64,000 bases of DNA, from positions 248,001 through 312,000 of the forward strand of contig OU744450.1 of the NCBI GenBank assembly GCA_916610825.1, written 5' to 3'. Positions within the stretch are counted from its first letter, which is position 1; each line of letters starts with the position of its first letter. Positions 1-20,547 of the stretch are shown here, one piece after another. Both the position numbers and the translations under genes were made by a program. The notes below the pieces were generated by a model, which saw nothing but the letters and a program-made list of their open reading frames with translations, had not been told where the DNA came from and ran no database searches. The DNA is from Haliclystus octoradiatus (taxonomy: Eukaryota; Cnidaria; Staurozoa; Stauromedusae; Haliclystidae).

Positions 1-2330
1 AGATTCAAGAATTGGACGAATATAGGTAATGAAGGATTTGACAAGTAATGTAGCATTGCTTGAGGAGAAACATTTTTTAAGCAAATACGATCGATTTTCA
101 GCTTTTGCTACTATCTTTGCACAATGTTTGGAAAATTTAAAATTGGATGACACAATAATGCCAATATCTCGAACAAAGTCAGTTTATGGTAAACGTTTGT
201 TGACAAATCATAAGGTGTGGATGGAATTCCATTGATGTTGCCAGTAGATAATTTACTGCATTTGTCATATGCCACGCAAAGTTGCCAGCTATCAGCCCAT
301 GCTGTAAAAGAAGTTAATGTTTGTTGCAATGCTGGTGTGTGTTGACTGTTTCTAGCTGAATAAAACTTGGCATCATCGGCAAATAACTTTACGTGACAGT
401 CTGGTTCTAAACAATCTGTTATGTCATTGATAAATACTAGGAAAAGCAAAGGTCCTATCACAGATCCTTGAGGAACAGCACTCTTGTGACTGGGGGAGAC
501 GACGATAGAGCATTGCCAATTGAATCTGCTGTGATCGGTCAGAAAGAAACGATTCAGTCCATGCCAATAATTCAAACTTGATGCCATAGGCTTCCAGTTT
601 TGCATGAAGTTTTTGGTGTGACACTGTATCAAACGCTTTGCTAAAATCAATATAGACAGAATCTATTCGCATACGATTGTCGATAGCACTGCACCATTCG
701 TTAAGCGTAATAATCAATTGAGAACAGGTTGATCTGCGTGATAAGAATCCATATTGATCTTTAGATATTAAATAATTATCTCGAAGAAAGGAAAGAATTG
801 CTTTAGCGATAATGGATTCCATTGTTTTACAAGCGATACAAGTGAGAGATATTGGTCTAAAGTTCTTTCTGTTCGAAGCATTGCCTGTTTTGAAAATAGG
901 GTTGATGATTGCAGTCTTCCATACTTTTGGAAGATCACCCGTGAGAAAAGAAAGTTCAAATAGTAAACAGAAAGGAATTGCAATCTCATCTGCAATAGAT
1001 TTTAAAAATAACACACAGTATCCATCAGGTGTACGCGATGTCTTGGAAGGAAGATTTTTCAAAAGCTTGACAACATCAGGGTAACAAAATTGACAAAAGT
1101 AAGTATATCAGGGAGAAAATCTGGTATGATGCCATCATCAGTGATGAATACACTTGAAAAATAGTTATTGAATAAAGTGGACTTGGTTGTACCGTCAGCA
1201 ATAAGCTCATCTTGATCATTTAGAATTGCAGAAATTGATCTTTTAGTATTTAACTTGCTGTTAACAAAAGAGTTAATGAATGAAGTGAAGGATCAGCTAA
1301 TAACTGGTTTTCACGTTCGATATTGAAATTGTGAACAGCTTTCTTATATTGACGACTAAAAATTTCATAATGAGATTTATTTTCATCATTCTTCTTAGAT
1401 AATTTGTAAGCTGCATTTTTTCGTCTTGCTATGTTCCTGACGATATTCCTGGTTTGGATATAAATGTATATTTTTACGATTTCGTTTAACAGGAACAAAT
1501 TTAGATATGCAAATGTCGAGTACATTCGTGATCGAATTCCAAAATTTCTCAACATTACCTCGACTATCATTATAAATATAGAACCAATCGATTCTATTGA
1601 GGTACTTATTGATACTTTCATAATCGGCTTTGTGAAAATTGTAACCAGTTTTAAAATTGATACTTTGAGTAGGTGGAGAAGGTAGAGAAATCTTATAAAT
1701 AATTGAACAATGATCACAGGAAAATGTGAAGGGTTCATCGACTTGTACTGTGAGGATATGTGATGGATTAGATGATAGTAGTAGGTCCAATATATTGTTG
1801 TTTCGAGTTGGTTCATTTATTAGTTGAAATAGGCCATTTGTAGTAACAACATCTAGAAAGTGATAATGACCATCGCTACTTGATCCATTGAAACATGGAA
1901 TTGTCCAGTCGATAAGAGGATAATTGAAATCATCACTGATGATACAAGGGTGTTGGCACGATGTGCAAAAGTCAATAAAAGAACATAATAAATCAGACTT
2001 TATTCTGTCTGATGCAATTAAAGGAGAATGATAAATACAGGTAAAGCGATACTTTGCACCAGATAGTAGTATATCAGCAACTACCGATTCAAGAAAATCA
2101 AATCGACTTGGAATATCAATAGAAATAACTTTTAAATTGTCTTTGTAGAATATTGCTACACCACCACCATGTGTGCCCAAGGGTCGATCTTTACGTAGTA
2201 AACAATAAGGAGCTCCTTGCAAAAGTAATTGGTCGGGGACTGTTGGAGACAGCCAGGTCTCAGTAGTAATATAGCAAAGTAATAATAGCAAAGCCGGCAC
2301 ACAAGACCAAATAAGAAATTGAAATCATCA
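1..2330 (-). mobile_element. Non-LTR retrotransposon (CR1/jockey-like LINE), degenerate
   Basis: Reading the minus strand, an endonuclease/exonuclease/phosphatase-type domain comes first (about 2300-1700; contains THGGGVAIFY and ISDDFNYP). A reverse transcriptase follows (about 1062-420) with FRPISLTC, SKAFDTVSH, VPQGSVIGPLLFLVFIND and the catalytic FADDAKFYS (Y/F-ADD). A post-RT segment with KAENRSYLLKKCF runs off the window at base 1. Several frameshifts separate these pieces, so the copy is dead. It lies antisense in the region upstream of the first visible exon of the Ig/FNIII receptor, presumably in one of its introns. The 3' end is outside the window. Confidence 0.9.
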
Positions 2331-2731
2331 CATTCTTTTAGGAATGTTTTTGTTACTTGAGCTAAACATAACTTTTTTTTAAATATTACATTGTGTAAAA
2401 TCCTTGCAAAATGTTTTTCTTCTTTGGTCTTTTATTGCTGTCACGTTAATGTGAACCACTAAAAACATAATTTTACATCAACGATGTTGCTGTTGTTAAC
2501 TCTTTATTTATAGACTCCATCCTTTGGTTGTTTTATCCAAAAAGTAATTTCCGCTTTTTATAGATGCTTGGAAATAATCTGTCAATAAAATAAAATAATA
2601 GACCGATTACCGTTTGTGGTCAAGAACATGCCGTTTATCGTCATTACCGATTATTTCGTATCAATCGGAATGTCTCTACTCATGATTACTTTAGTTTCTA
2701 TTTTAACAGATTGACTTTTGATCATTGATAG

Positions 2732-5700
2732 ATTCTCCCGTCATCACAACCACCACACCCTCGTTTGTTAAGCATGGCGTTGTAATTGGTGATGATGTTT
2801 CTTTTGTTTGCTCTGTTGATGCCCTCCCAGTTGCAACATTGTCATGGAAATTAGGCGTTAATGTTGTAGTGTCTGACGCCATCAAGTATGTCATTGATAC
2901 ATCACAATCCACGTCTACACTTAAAGTTTTGGAGATAACGAGAGCAGATTTTGCATCTTACGTATGCGAGGCAACCAGCACATACGGATTCATTTCTCAA
3001 GACTATGAAATCACTGACAAAGGTTTGGAAATCTATGATTTATTTTATTTTAAAATCAGCTTACCTACAGCATTTATTTAAATCTCTTCTGTGCTATTTT
3101 AGGCCTGCCTGACCCACCAGTCACCAACAGTCTCCATGCGAGTGACACTCTGCAGTTGACAGTACCACCGTCAGTTGCTGTTCAATTCACTTGGATCAAT
3201 GGCTTCAATGGAGGCTACGAGATCAACCTGTACATACTCTATCGTGAAGTTGGCATCTCAAGATATGAAGAGGTATCTATTGGCAATCCTTCAGGGTCAA
3301 CTTATGTACTGACAAAACTAAAGACTGCAACAGAATATGAATTCTCAATGCGGGCAACAAATCAAGAAGGTGTTAGTGAGGACTACTCCCCATTGATCCG
3401 TTACAAGACAAAAGGTACGTCGCCCTGAGGTTAGAAAAATAATTCAATGTTGTCGATATGTTAATTAACGTAGTGAATTATTCAATAGATACACCCCCAT
3501 CTAGAGGAACAGCAGATGTTGACAAAAGTGCAGTTGTAAGTAACGGCATCATAACTGTCAGCTGGATTGCTAATGACATATCGATGGTCAAAGAGATCCA
3601 GGTGCGTTATAAGAAAATAGCTGATAGTGCATGGGTCACTGAAACTGTAGCACCTTCCAAGTCATCAGTTGACATATCAAATATTGACGCTGATGCATCT
3701 TACGAGGTCCAAGTTATATTTGTACACAACGATGGAAGCCTTGGAATCCCAACGCCTGCTGGATTGGGTAAGTCTGTGATTGGTCAATCATGTGAAGAAA
3801 TATTTATTTTTATAGATAGTTACCATGACAGTGTGCCGTTCTGTTTTAGTTTTACCTGGCCCATCTGTAGGAACGTCTTCTGGATTGAAAGAAGAGGAGA
3901 TTATTGCAATTGTTGTTGGTTGCGGTGGTTTTATTTTAGTTGTGATTGTTATCATTGCGCTGTTGTGTGTGCGACGTAAAAAGAAAGCTTCCTTTCATAA
4001 ATGTAAGTAATAATGAGAATCAAGTCATACCTGTTGAATAAGTGTTGATCTTCGCAGCGTCACATGTATATTTCATTGTTATAGCTACACCTATTGAGCT
4101 GACGCATGGTAGTGCTTCGAGGAGGTTTTTATTTCATTTCTATCATTCATTTGACCATGCAACCCAACCCATCATCATCAACGGAATGCAAAATAATTTT
4201 CTTTTTTGTTTGTAGCTTCACTGGGTACACTCCTGGCGGTGCAGATGTCGTACGTACTAATTTTGTTGTTGATAACAGTTCTTATTCAACAAATCCTGTT
4301 CACAAGGAGAAAGAAAAGGACTCCCCACCACCAAGCTACAAGCATCATATATTACCTGATGAAAGTAATTAATATTATAATATGAGATCTGAGCACTTTA
4401 TTTCTTAATGTGACTGGTTATCTAATTCATGCTTGTCTGATTTATACCCAGACCAATTCTATAATGATGGCTTCAACGACACACTGACAACATCATTCAA
4501 ATCTCCTAACAATGTTGGAAACACTCCCGCTTACGGGTCATTCAGTAAAGACACAGAACGCGCCAGAAGAGGTAGAGGTAAATGGCTATTTAACAGACAA
4601 TCAACAGACAATCGTATCTCTACTCATTGTAATATCACACAGTTGTATAAATGATGTTTTGCAGCTGCTGAAATTGAACATCAGAGACTGGATGACGATG
4701 AAGATGACCTAAATAATAGTGAGTTGTGTTCTTTTCTTGACACATGATGATTACCTCAATTTTATTAAGTAACATCATTAGCATTGACAGTATGTGCTGT
4801 ATGTACAGTGGTTCACTTTCTCTACCATGTTATGTTTGTGTGATCGTCATCTGTGTATTGCCGTATACCATCATAGGAAATCCACCTCATACATTGGCAG
4901 CGGCATTTGTTAATGAAACATACACTCCAGACAATGTGGACAGTGGTAGAGAAAAAGGACAACCCATTCCTACTCCAAATAAGTTGACGCTTGGCAATGG
5001 CGCATTTTACAATCCACAAAGCGCCACAGAAGATCCAAGTGACGATGACGTTGATGATCTTGATCTGCCTGTAACGTACCATGGAGCACAACTCAAACCA
5101 ACAAATGGCGGAATGTCTACTGGTTGGTAACTGAACACTCATCTGTCATTATCAAGCATACAATTTTAACACTAACACAAAATATGTCGATCCATTGGTT
5201 TAACTAATGCCACATAGACCCACACATGATTGAACCCTCTAACAACATAAGTTTATTTAATATATATATATATTCATAAGTAAATGTTTGCCTTGAATAA
5301 TAATAAATAAAATAATGTGATGATAAATATAAAATGCATAATTACAGACTTAATCTAATGGTAAATGTATTAACGATCAGGAAATCTAACAAAAATTACC
5401 AGCTTAAAATTATTAATTTAAAATTTAATAATCATTACTTCTATAAATTAGATAAAATTAATATTATGGTTTGCTTAGTAGTGTCTGGTCATTTGCCTCA
5501 TATTTTTAGCTTGAAAATGTTAACCTAAATTATCCTATTAATTATATATAATGCTATTGTTCATTAACCATGTAATATCAACTAATTAAATTGATTTGAT
5601 GACTGGAAAAATACTTTCTATATACTTCATACTGTTTAATTAGATTTTAACCCGTTTTGTTTATTCAAATTCAGACGATGAATATTCTGGTGTGCCGCGC

Positions 5701-6170
5701 CCAAAGCAGCGCACTGCACCGCGACCGAAGCCAAGAGAAAACCGTGTTCCTGGTTCTCTAAGTAGCACAGCTGCTGGCCGCGGAAACAAGAAAAACAATA
5801 AGGTAATTGTCGATAACAATTATAATAATCTGTTCACTCATGTAGATGATTGGTCCTTATTTTATTCAGGTCTGTTGTTTCTGTCAATTGAATGATAGTA
5901 ACTGAATCCGCTTTTGTTATCTGTTCATTGAAGGGGCTAATTTGAACTCTAACAGAGCACGGGTGGATCATTCATTCAGTAATTGTTTGTTTTTTTCAGC
6001 ATTCTTTGGGACGTCCCATTTCACCCCCAGTTGCACCTGACATGAAACATGAGAATGGTGGCCAGTCCTCTCCCGCATCAACCCATTCTGGTGTATCTTC
6101 ACGTCCATACGTCAGTGATAACGAATATGTTGAGCCAGAGGATGCTAATTACGTTGGTTATTTAGTCTAG
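2732..6170 (+). CDS. Ig/fibronectin-III transmembrane adhesion receptor, 3' portion
   Basis: Eleven in-phase exons: 2732-3022, 3103-3414, 3489-3767, 3850-4002, 4085-4124, 4216-4364, 4452-4571 (or 4577), 4665-4718, 4877-5122, 5675-5802, 6000-6170 (TAG). They encode about 647 residues. The order is an I-set Ig domain (first Cys in VSFVCSVDA, second in FASYVCEA), two FNIII domains each on one phase-1 exon, a single TM helix (IIAIVVGCGGFILVVIVIIA) with an RRKKK stop-transfer, then a roughly 300-residue cytoplasmic tail. The tail has SPPPSY, acidic stretches, a basic/proline-rich segment (PRPKQRTAPRPKP) and a hydrophobic C-terminus, YLV, that could bind a PDZ domain. The first exon starts in phase 1, so upstream Ig exons lie outside the window. 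Reading through after 5122 would stop at TAA 5128-5130, a possible short isoform. It resembles nephrin/Kirre-type receptors but the orthologue is not certain. Confidence 0.8.
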
Positions 6171-6506
6171 TTAATTATCTTATTACAGGGTCTTGCTGGC
6201 GGGCCTTGATGATAATGCACCCGTGCATTTGTACATATCCACAAAACTATTTTTAGAAAACGTCATTGTTTTATTTTGGTAATTAATCATTTGTAAAAAT
6301 AGACACACATTTATTTTCAACACAGTAGTTTTAATAATATTATTATTTATGAAATGATAAGCACACACAATGTTAACAACACTTTACAAATGTTTTTTTT
6401 ATAAATTGAGTGTTTTAGATGTATGTCTGTCTGTACCTTAAGGGGGCAAAGCCAAAAATAAAAGTAAAAATATAATTATCGTTGATCTCCAGTCTCTTGG
6501 CACATT

Positions 6507-15720
<9,214 letters not shown>

Positions 15721-15780
15721 TTTGTCAAGGGTATTCAAGATATATGTCTTTCCTCTTTGGAAGACTTTCCAAATTGAAGA

Positions 15781-15791
15781 TTTGGCGGGAA
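15781..15791 (-). promoter_or_regulatory. E2F-type site in the MCM7 promoter
   Basis: TTTGGCGGGAA is a textbook E2F motif, 61-71 bp upstream of the MCM7 ATG. Animal MCM genes are classic E2F targets, so function is likely. A CCAAT box in MCM7 orientation (ATTGG on the plus strand, about 15892) lies a further 100 bp upstream. Confidence 0.7.
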
Positions 15792-15842
15792 GTGAAAAAG
15801 AGGCATATTGCCATGACAACATGGATATTTGCTTTCAACTGA

Positions 15843-15875
15843 GCACAGATTATAACGACCAGATACGGCACTGAA
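15843..15875 (-). promoter_or_regulatory. 33-bp element upstream of MCM7, shared with MSRB1
   Basis: These 33 bases are the exact reverse complement of 16797-16829. Read in MCM7's transcription direction the element begins TTCAGTGCCGTATCTGG and ends 123 bp before the ATG. The partner has the same orientation and nearly the same distance relative to MSRB1. Confidence 0.7.
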
Positions 15876-16796
15876 CGTTCGAAAATTGTGATTGGTCAAA
15901 TAACGGCCATTATGTTTGTTGCCCATTTAGTGACGCATTTCATCGTTGTCCATTACGATTTTAGGGATTTATCGACAAAATGATACTTGAAATAATTCAC
16001 TTTTGAAACTGAATTCAGCCTTCTCAAGCTACTCAATGCAAGTGGATGGATGGTACGCTGTATGTAAAATTCAAAATCATGATTTCGGTATTAGCAAATT
16101 TATTTTAGATGCCATAAATTCAAAAACCTAAAAAGTCTACGGTTGAAATGAAGAAAGGACGACAATATTTATAGTTTATCACATAAATTTCATTCCAAAC
16201 TGTAAAATAATATGCACTGATGCTTGGTGATATGGAATAACGTAACCACAGTCAAAGAATAGGCTATTTGGAGTGGATTTTTATGGAAATTACTGATTAC
16301 GTTTTTGCCACTATTTTCGATCGAATACGATCACACGCACGACAAAAATCACGGCTCTCTAAACTGGGAAAATCGTGTAGAAGAGCCACATATATTCGAT
16401 AAATTAATAAAATCATATTACGAAATATTATTTGCAATGTAATTGTAAATTTTATTCATCAAAAACTGCATGTATTCATAATTTATAGCCAGTTTTTCTC
16501 TTCAGTAAAATCAATGATTTTGTTCAACTTTCATAAGTCAATAAAATATTGTCTTCCAGACACAATATACCATTATCAAACGATCATCTCAAAATAGAAG
16601 ATATACTTTCCTGTTATTTTCCTTTAGCATGAAAATTGGGCGCAAAAGAAACGTGTAATTTGCCTATAAAATAAGTGCAAATTTATCGTGTTTTTCCATT
16701 GCGATTTTAGCGCGTAACTGCAGCCAGGTAGTCGAGGAGCAACAAACATAATGGCCGCCGAGAACAATTGAATTCGAAAATACAATGAATTCGACT

Positions 16797-16829
16797 TTCA
16801 GTGCCGTATCTGGTCGTTATAATCTGTGC
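16797..16829 (+). promoter_or_regulatory. 33-bp element upstream of MSRB1, shared with MCM7
   Basis: This is a perfect match to the MCM7-side element. It ends 111 bp before the MSRB1 ATG. A YY1-like ATGGCCGCC lies 40 bp upstream (16751-16759). Whether it is promoter, 5'UTR or a foldback-element end cannot be told from sequence alone. Confidence 0.65.
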
Positions 16830-16939
16830 AACTGAGTGATATGATATTGAGTGATCATATTAAACTGACTCATTTGCATAATCAGAATAAGCTATAAACG
16901 ACAAAGTATTATATATATTGTTATTTTGTGAACTGGAAG

Positions 16940-17347
16940 ATGGCTTTTAGCTCATGGGAAAGTGAAAAATACAAAAATCATTTTGAAAATGGAGTTTACA
17001 CATGCAAGAATTGTGACAATGAATTATTTTTGAGTTGTAGTAAGTTTGACCATCCATCGCCATGGCCTTCGTTCAAAGAGACAGTCAGACCGAATAGCGT
17101 TAGAAAACGGCACGATGGAGTATCAGCACTCAAACTTACTTGTGGCAAATGCGGCAATGGGCTGGGACATGAATTTCCAAACGAACCCAAACAAGGAGAA
17201 TCGAGATTTTGAATATTCTCGTCGTCTTTAAAATTCGTTAAAATCAACAACAACAACAACAACAACAACAGCCTCAACAGCGACAACAACAACGACATCA
17301 ACTACAAGATCGTTACTAAGAAAAAGTATAAACTAACATTTGTATAA
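16940..17347 (+). CDS. MSRB1: Methionine-R-sulfoxide reductase B1, selenoprotein
   Basis: This enzyme reduces methionine-R-sulfoxide in proteins. The single exon starts at ATG 16940 (MAFSSWESEKYKNHFENG). Structural zinc ligands are in YTCKNCDNELF and LTCGKCGNGLGHEF, and the family motif is SPWPSF. The frame reaches TGA at codon 91 (17210-17212), preceded by GESRF and followed in frame by IFSSSLKFVK. That is where vertebrate MSRB1 has its catalytic selenocysteine and the conserved IFSSSLKFV tail, so TGA almost certainly encodes Sec. Translation then ends at TAA 17345-17347, 135 aa in all. A poly-Asn run from an AAC repeat (17245-17270) extends the C-terminus beyond the usual length. A gene model that stops at TGA would lose the active site. 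Confidence 0.93.
17210..17212 (+). other. Selenocysteine (UGA) codon of MSRB1
   Basis: The in-frame TGA sits between RF and IFSSSLKFV. Coding similarity to the family continues without a gap on both sides, which argues for recoding and against termination. Confidence 0.9.
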
Positions 17348-17549
17348 AACGAGTAAAAAGACGATGAAATAAATATGTAAAAATTGGAAATTATCAAAAA
17401 CTGTTGATTAAAAGAGACGAAAAGACGCCAACGAAGCAACAGATGTCGTCGAAATGATAGAATAATAAAAAAAATTAATGTCTACCATAAATTTATATAT
17501 TAATCTTATTATTATCTTATTAGTTTATTTTTATTAATCTGGTTTTATT

Positions 17550-17602
17550 ATGATCCATCCGTGGGAACAATTGAAAGATGAGATTGACTGTGGTTTGGTG
17601 AT
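17550..17602 (+). promoter_or_regulatory. Candidate SECIS element (form 2-like)
   Basis: ATGA at 17550-17553 can face TGAT at 17599-17602 to form the SECIS quartet. Twelve bases after ATGA comes an unpaired AA (17566-17567), the expected spacing. The helix between pairs CCA/TGG, then CCGTGG with CTGTGG (including G-U pairs). Above it CAAT/ATTG can form a mini-stem, as in form 2. It lies about 200 nt after the MSRB1 stop. Hand-folded; thermodynamics not calculated. Confidence 0.55.
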
Positions 17603-18069
17603 GAAACAAAATCAGAAAGTAAAGATCGAACTGGGACTATTAGTTGCTAATATTCATCAACGTTTCAGTGAAATTATTTTTATACCGTATTCATATTTTA
17701 CTGATTTTTATCTATCGTATTAATTACAGATAGATAATTTTGATGACTAAAAGAATTCATTTTTAATATTTAATATGTAAAGTTTTCATTTGAACAAACC
17801 CTCTATAAACTATGAACAAACTACAATTAATATATTTGCTTCATTTTGTTTGTCTTTAATAATAGAATGAAAAACGTTTTGGGCATCCAATATTTCCATT
17901 GTATCCTATTAAATCAATCCCATCGAGTAATTATCAATATATATCAGTTGGTGTTAATCTAAATATGGGACTGATGGGTTGGACAGTTCGAAATGTGAAG
18001 AACACACAGCTGGTTCACTGGGAACATTTAAAATCATGGAAAGTTATAAAACAAATCTAAATAATTCTG

Positions 18070-19067
18070 ACTACTTTAATTGTATGAAAACGTCATAGTT
18101 GCTTGTATACGACCTTCTCAAATAACATAATTTATTAGTAATACTTAATGTTATCAAGTAATTAGATGATAGAAATACAATGTAGTGCCGTATAGTGGAG
18201 TTAATTTTATTATCAAATAGAATTTTCTGGCTATACAACCCTTGGACTGGGTTTTCTAGATGCAAATAAATTACCTACAAATATCCTGTTATTATCAATC
18301 AAGTTCGAAATGCTATATTATATCATCACCATGATTATATAGGCGAATAATAATCCTTGAGAATAAACACTTTCCACAGAGGTCAATACTAAACAATACT
18401 AAACAATACGTCATCCATCAGAACGAGGCTGCACCAGGCAACACAAGGCAACAAGCTGTCAAAGCTTACAAATTCCGGTAAATATTGGAGTGACCATATA
18501 TGGTATAGTATACAGTAGAGGCCTTCACTTCACAGCTACTTCATGTAGCCCAACTAATTAATCATGATATATTTTAAACAAACAAACTATACAAAAAGTA
18601 AAACTGACACAGAGTGCTGTACCTCATAACAGTACAAACTTGATTAAATTATAGAGTTGTTTACTTTTATCAGTTATTATTTTAACTGGAGTGACCACCT
18701 ATAACGTATATATAACTATATATACACTTGATTGGAGTTGGTTAAATGTGTGTGTTATTTGAAAAGCAATAATGCGAATAAATGAAAATGATGAAACAGA
18801 CAAGAAAGAGATATGCGAATTTCTTTTTATTTGTTCGAGGTTTTAGTTAATGGAGTCCATGATGAGTCACCGACCCGCACTGACCGTGTGAACTTATCGT
18901 GAATAGAATCGTGAACAATCCAATAGCAATTAGAAAGTAATTTTACTTCTATTAATTTCTTTCAATGTTTTGTTTTGGATTGGGTTTAAATTAAGATCAT
19001 TAAGAAACAAATTGATTTTACATCTTCACCCTGGATTCAATTCGATATCATTTCCCAAGTAGAGAAG
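18070..19067. other. Intergenic spacer between MSRB1 and Ig receptor
   Basis: AT-rich sequence with a tiny direct repeat (TACTAAACAA, about 18388-18408). No gene or element recognised. Confidence 0.5.
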
Positions 19068-20409
19068 ATGACAACGCGCAGGGGTACCAAAATATCTGAT
19101 CAGCTGTCTGTGTTTCTAATCTGCACGTTGCCAGCTGGTATGATTCTAGAGATCATTTGAAGCATTTTATTATTAGTGGCATTATCGGTGCACTCATTTG
19201 TTTGTTTTTCTTTTATCTAGTGATTTTGTGTGGGACATTTATTACTTATCCTGGCGATCGCCTCGTCAAATCCGTCAACGATCCTTTGCGAATGGAATGG
19301 ACATTCGATACGCAGCAACAAGATTTTGTCTCTATCAGATGCGGCATCGAAAACAAAACGAACGCAGGACAGCTGATACCTCTTATTGAAAATACAGGCG
19401 CTGGCATCAAACTTGTATCACTAACAACATCATTACCCCAATTCAAGGGGAACATCTATTCTGGCATACCACTTGCATTAGGATTCACGTCATTACTGGT
19501 GGACCAATCAGGAGCCTTCTTTTGCCAACTGTATACATATTTTGACACGAAAACCGTTCTGACAGAATCCCCAAAGACACAGTTAATTGTGCAAGGTAAC
19601 ACTATATTGTCTTATTATTATCATTATATCAAGCACCAGTAAGTCACCATTTCGTGTTTATAATCTACTAAAGTGATGGATTGAATGGATTTTAGATGCG
19701 GATGGTGGTTCTAGTCAGAGGACTGGGTCTGGTGGTAGCGACACTGGACTGATCATTGGTGTTGTTGTTGCAGTCATTGTCTTGGTCGCACTTTTTGTCA
19801 TTATTTTTATCGTTTGGAATAGAAAGAAAGGTAGTTTGTACAGCACTCATAATTAAGGATGAGTTACTACCTAATTATGCAACCAAAATATCTGAAATGA
19901 ATTATTTTTGTTACCAGGACAACAGAGTCACAGTTACCAGTAAGATTAAATCATTATAATAAATAATTATGTTAAATAATGCGGCATTAAAGTGGCACTA
20001 ATAAATAGATATTACTTTTATTTTTATGGATTGCATCTCAGGAGAGAGAAAATTGAGAATGACTGTCAAAAAGATAAAAACTCAAACAAACATCCTTCAC
20101 ATAAATCAGCCAATAGGAAACTCGTGATTTCGGTAACTATTATACCCTCCCGTTAATATTGTCATTTATATTATCCATACGTGGGTCTCGATTGATCGCA
20201 TGACCTTCTCATTTTAGCCAAGCAAAACAGCACAATACACGGAAATTGAAATAGTTTCCAGTCCTCTTGAAGCCATCGAAAGAACTCAAATGGAAAATGT
20301 TACCATAGATACTGATATTGTTGCTGGGCAACCATCACCAAGGGGACCAAAGAAGAGTTTAATTGATAATAAGCAAATGGTTTCCACTCCTTCAGACTGT
20401 TTTGTTTAA
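19068..20409 (+). CDS. Single-Ig-domain transmembrane receptor
   Basis: Five exons: 19068-19137, 19221-19595, 19696-19830, 19918-19939, 20223-20409, giving 262 aa. The N-terminus MTTRRGTKISDQLSVFLICT looks like a signal peptide. One V-like Ig domain follows with Cys in SIRCGIENK and the typical DxGxYxC variant DQSGAFFC. Then come a Gly/Ser linker, a TM helix (LIIGVVVAVIVLVALFVIIF) and a WNRKK stop-transfer. The tail contains SHSYQ and QYTEIEIV, close to an immunoreceptor tyrosine motif but with Ala, not Ile/Val/Leu/Ser, at position -2. The last acceptor is the second of two nearby AGs (20217 and 20222); only the second keeps frame. No orthologue recognised. The overall plan resembles small innate-immune or allorecognition receptors. 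Confidence 0.72.
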
Positions 20410-20547
20410 CTAATCAATAGATATCGTTCCTTTTTGTATAAAACCATTGTAATAATCAAGACAGAAAACTTAATTTTCGTATATAAAAAGTATAGCAGCT
20501 GAGTTTATCATTATTGCTATTGTTATTAATATTGTTATGAAATTGTT

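Noticed and set aside
17550..18060. Possible small two-exon gene (MIHPWEQLKDEIDC, then RFGHPIFPLYPIKSI)
   Set aside because: The first part stops at TAA after 34 codons and overlaps the candidate SECIS. The second (17866-18060) has a good acceptor and an open frame but no convincing upstream exon or known family.
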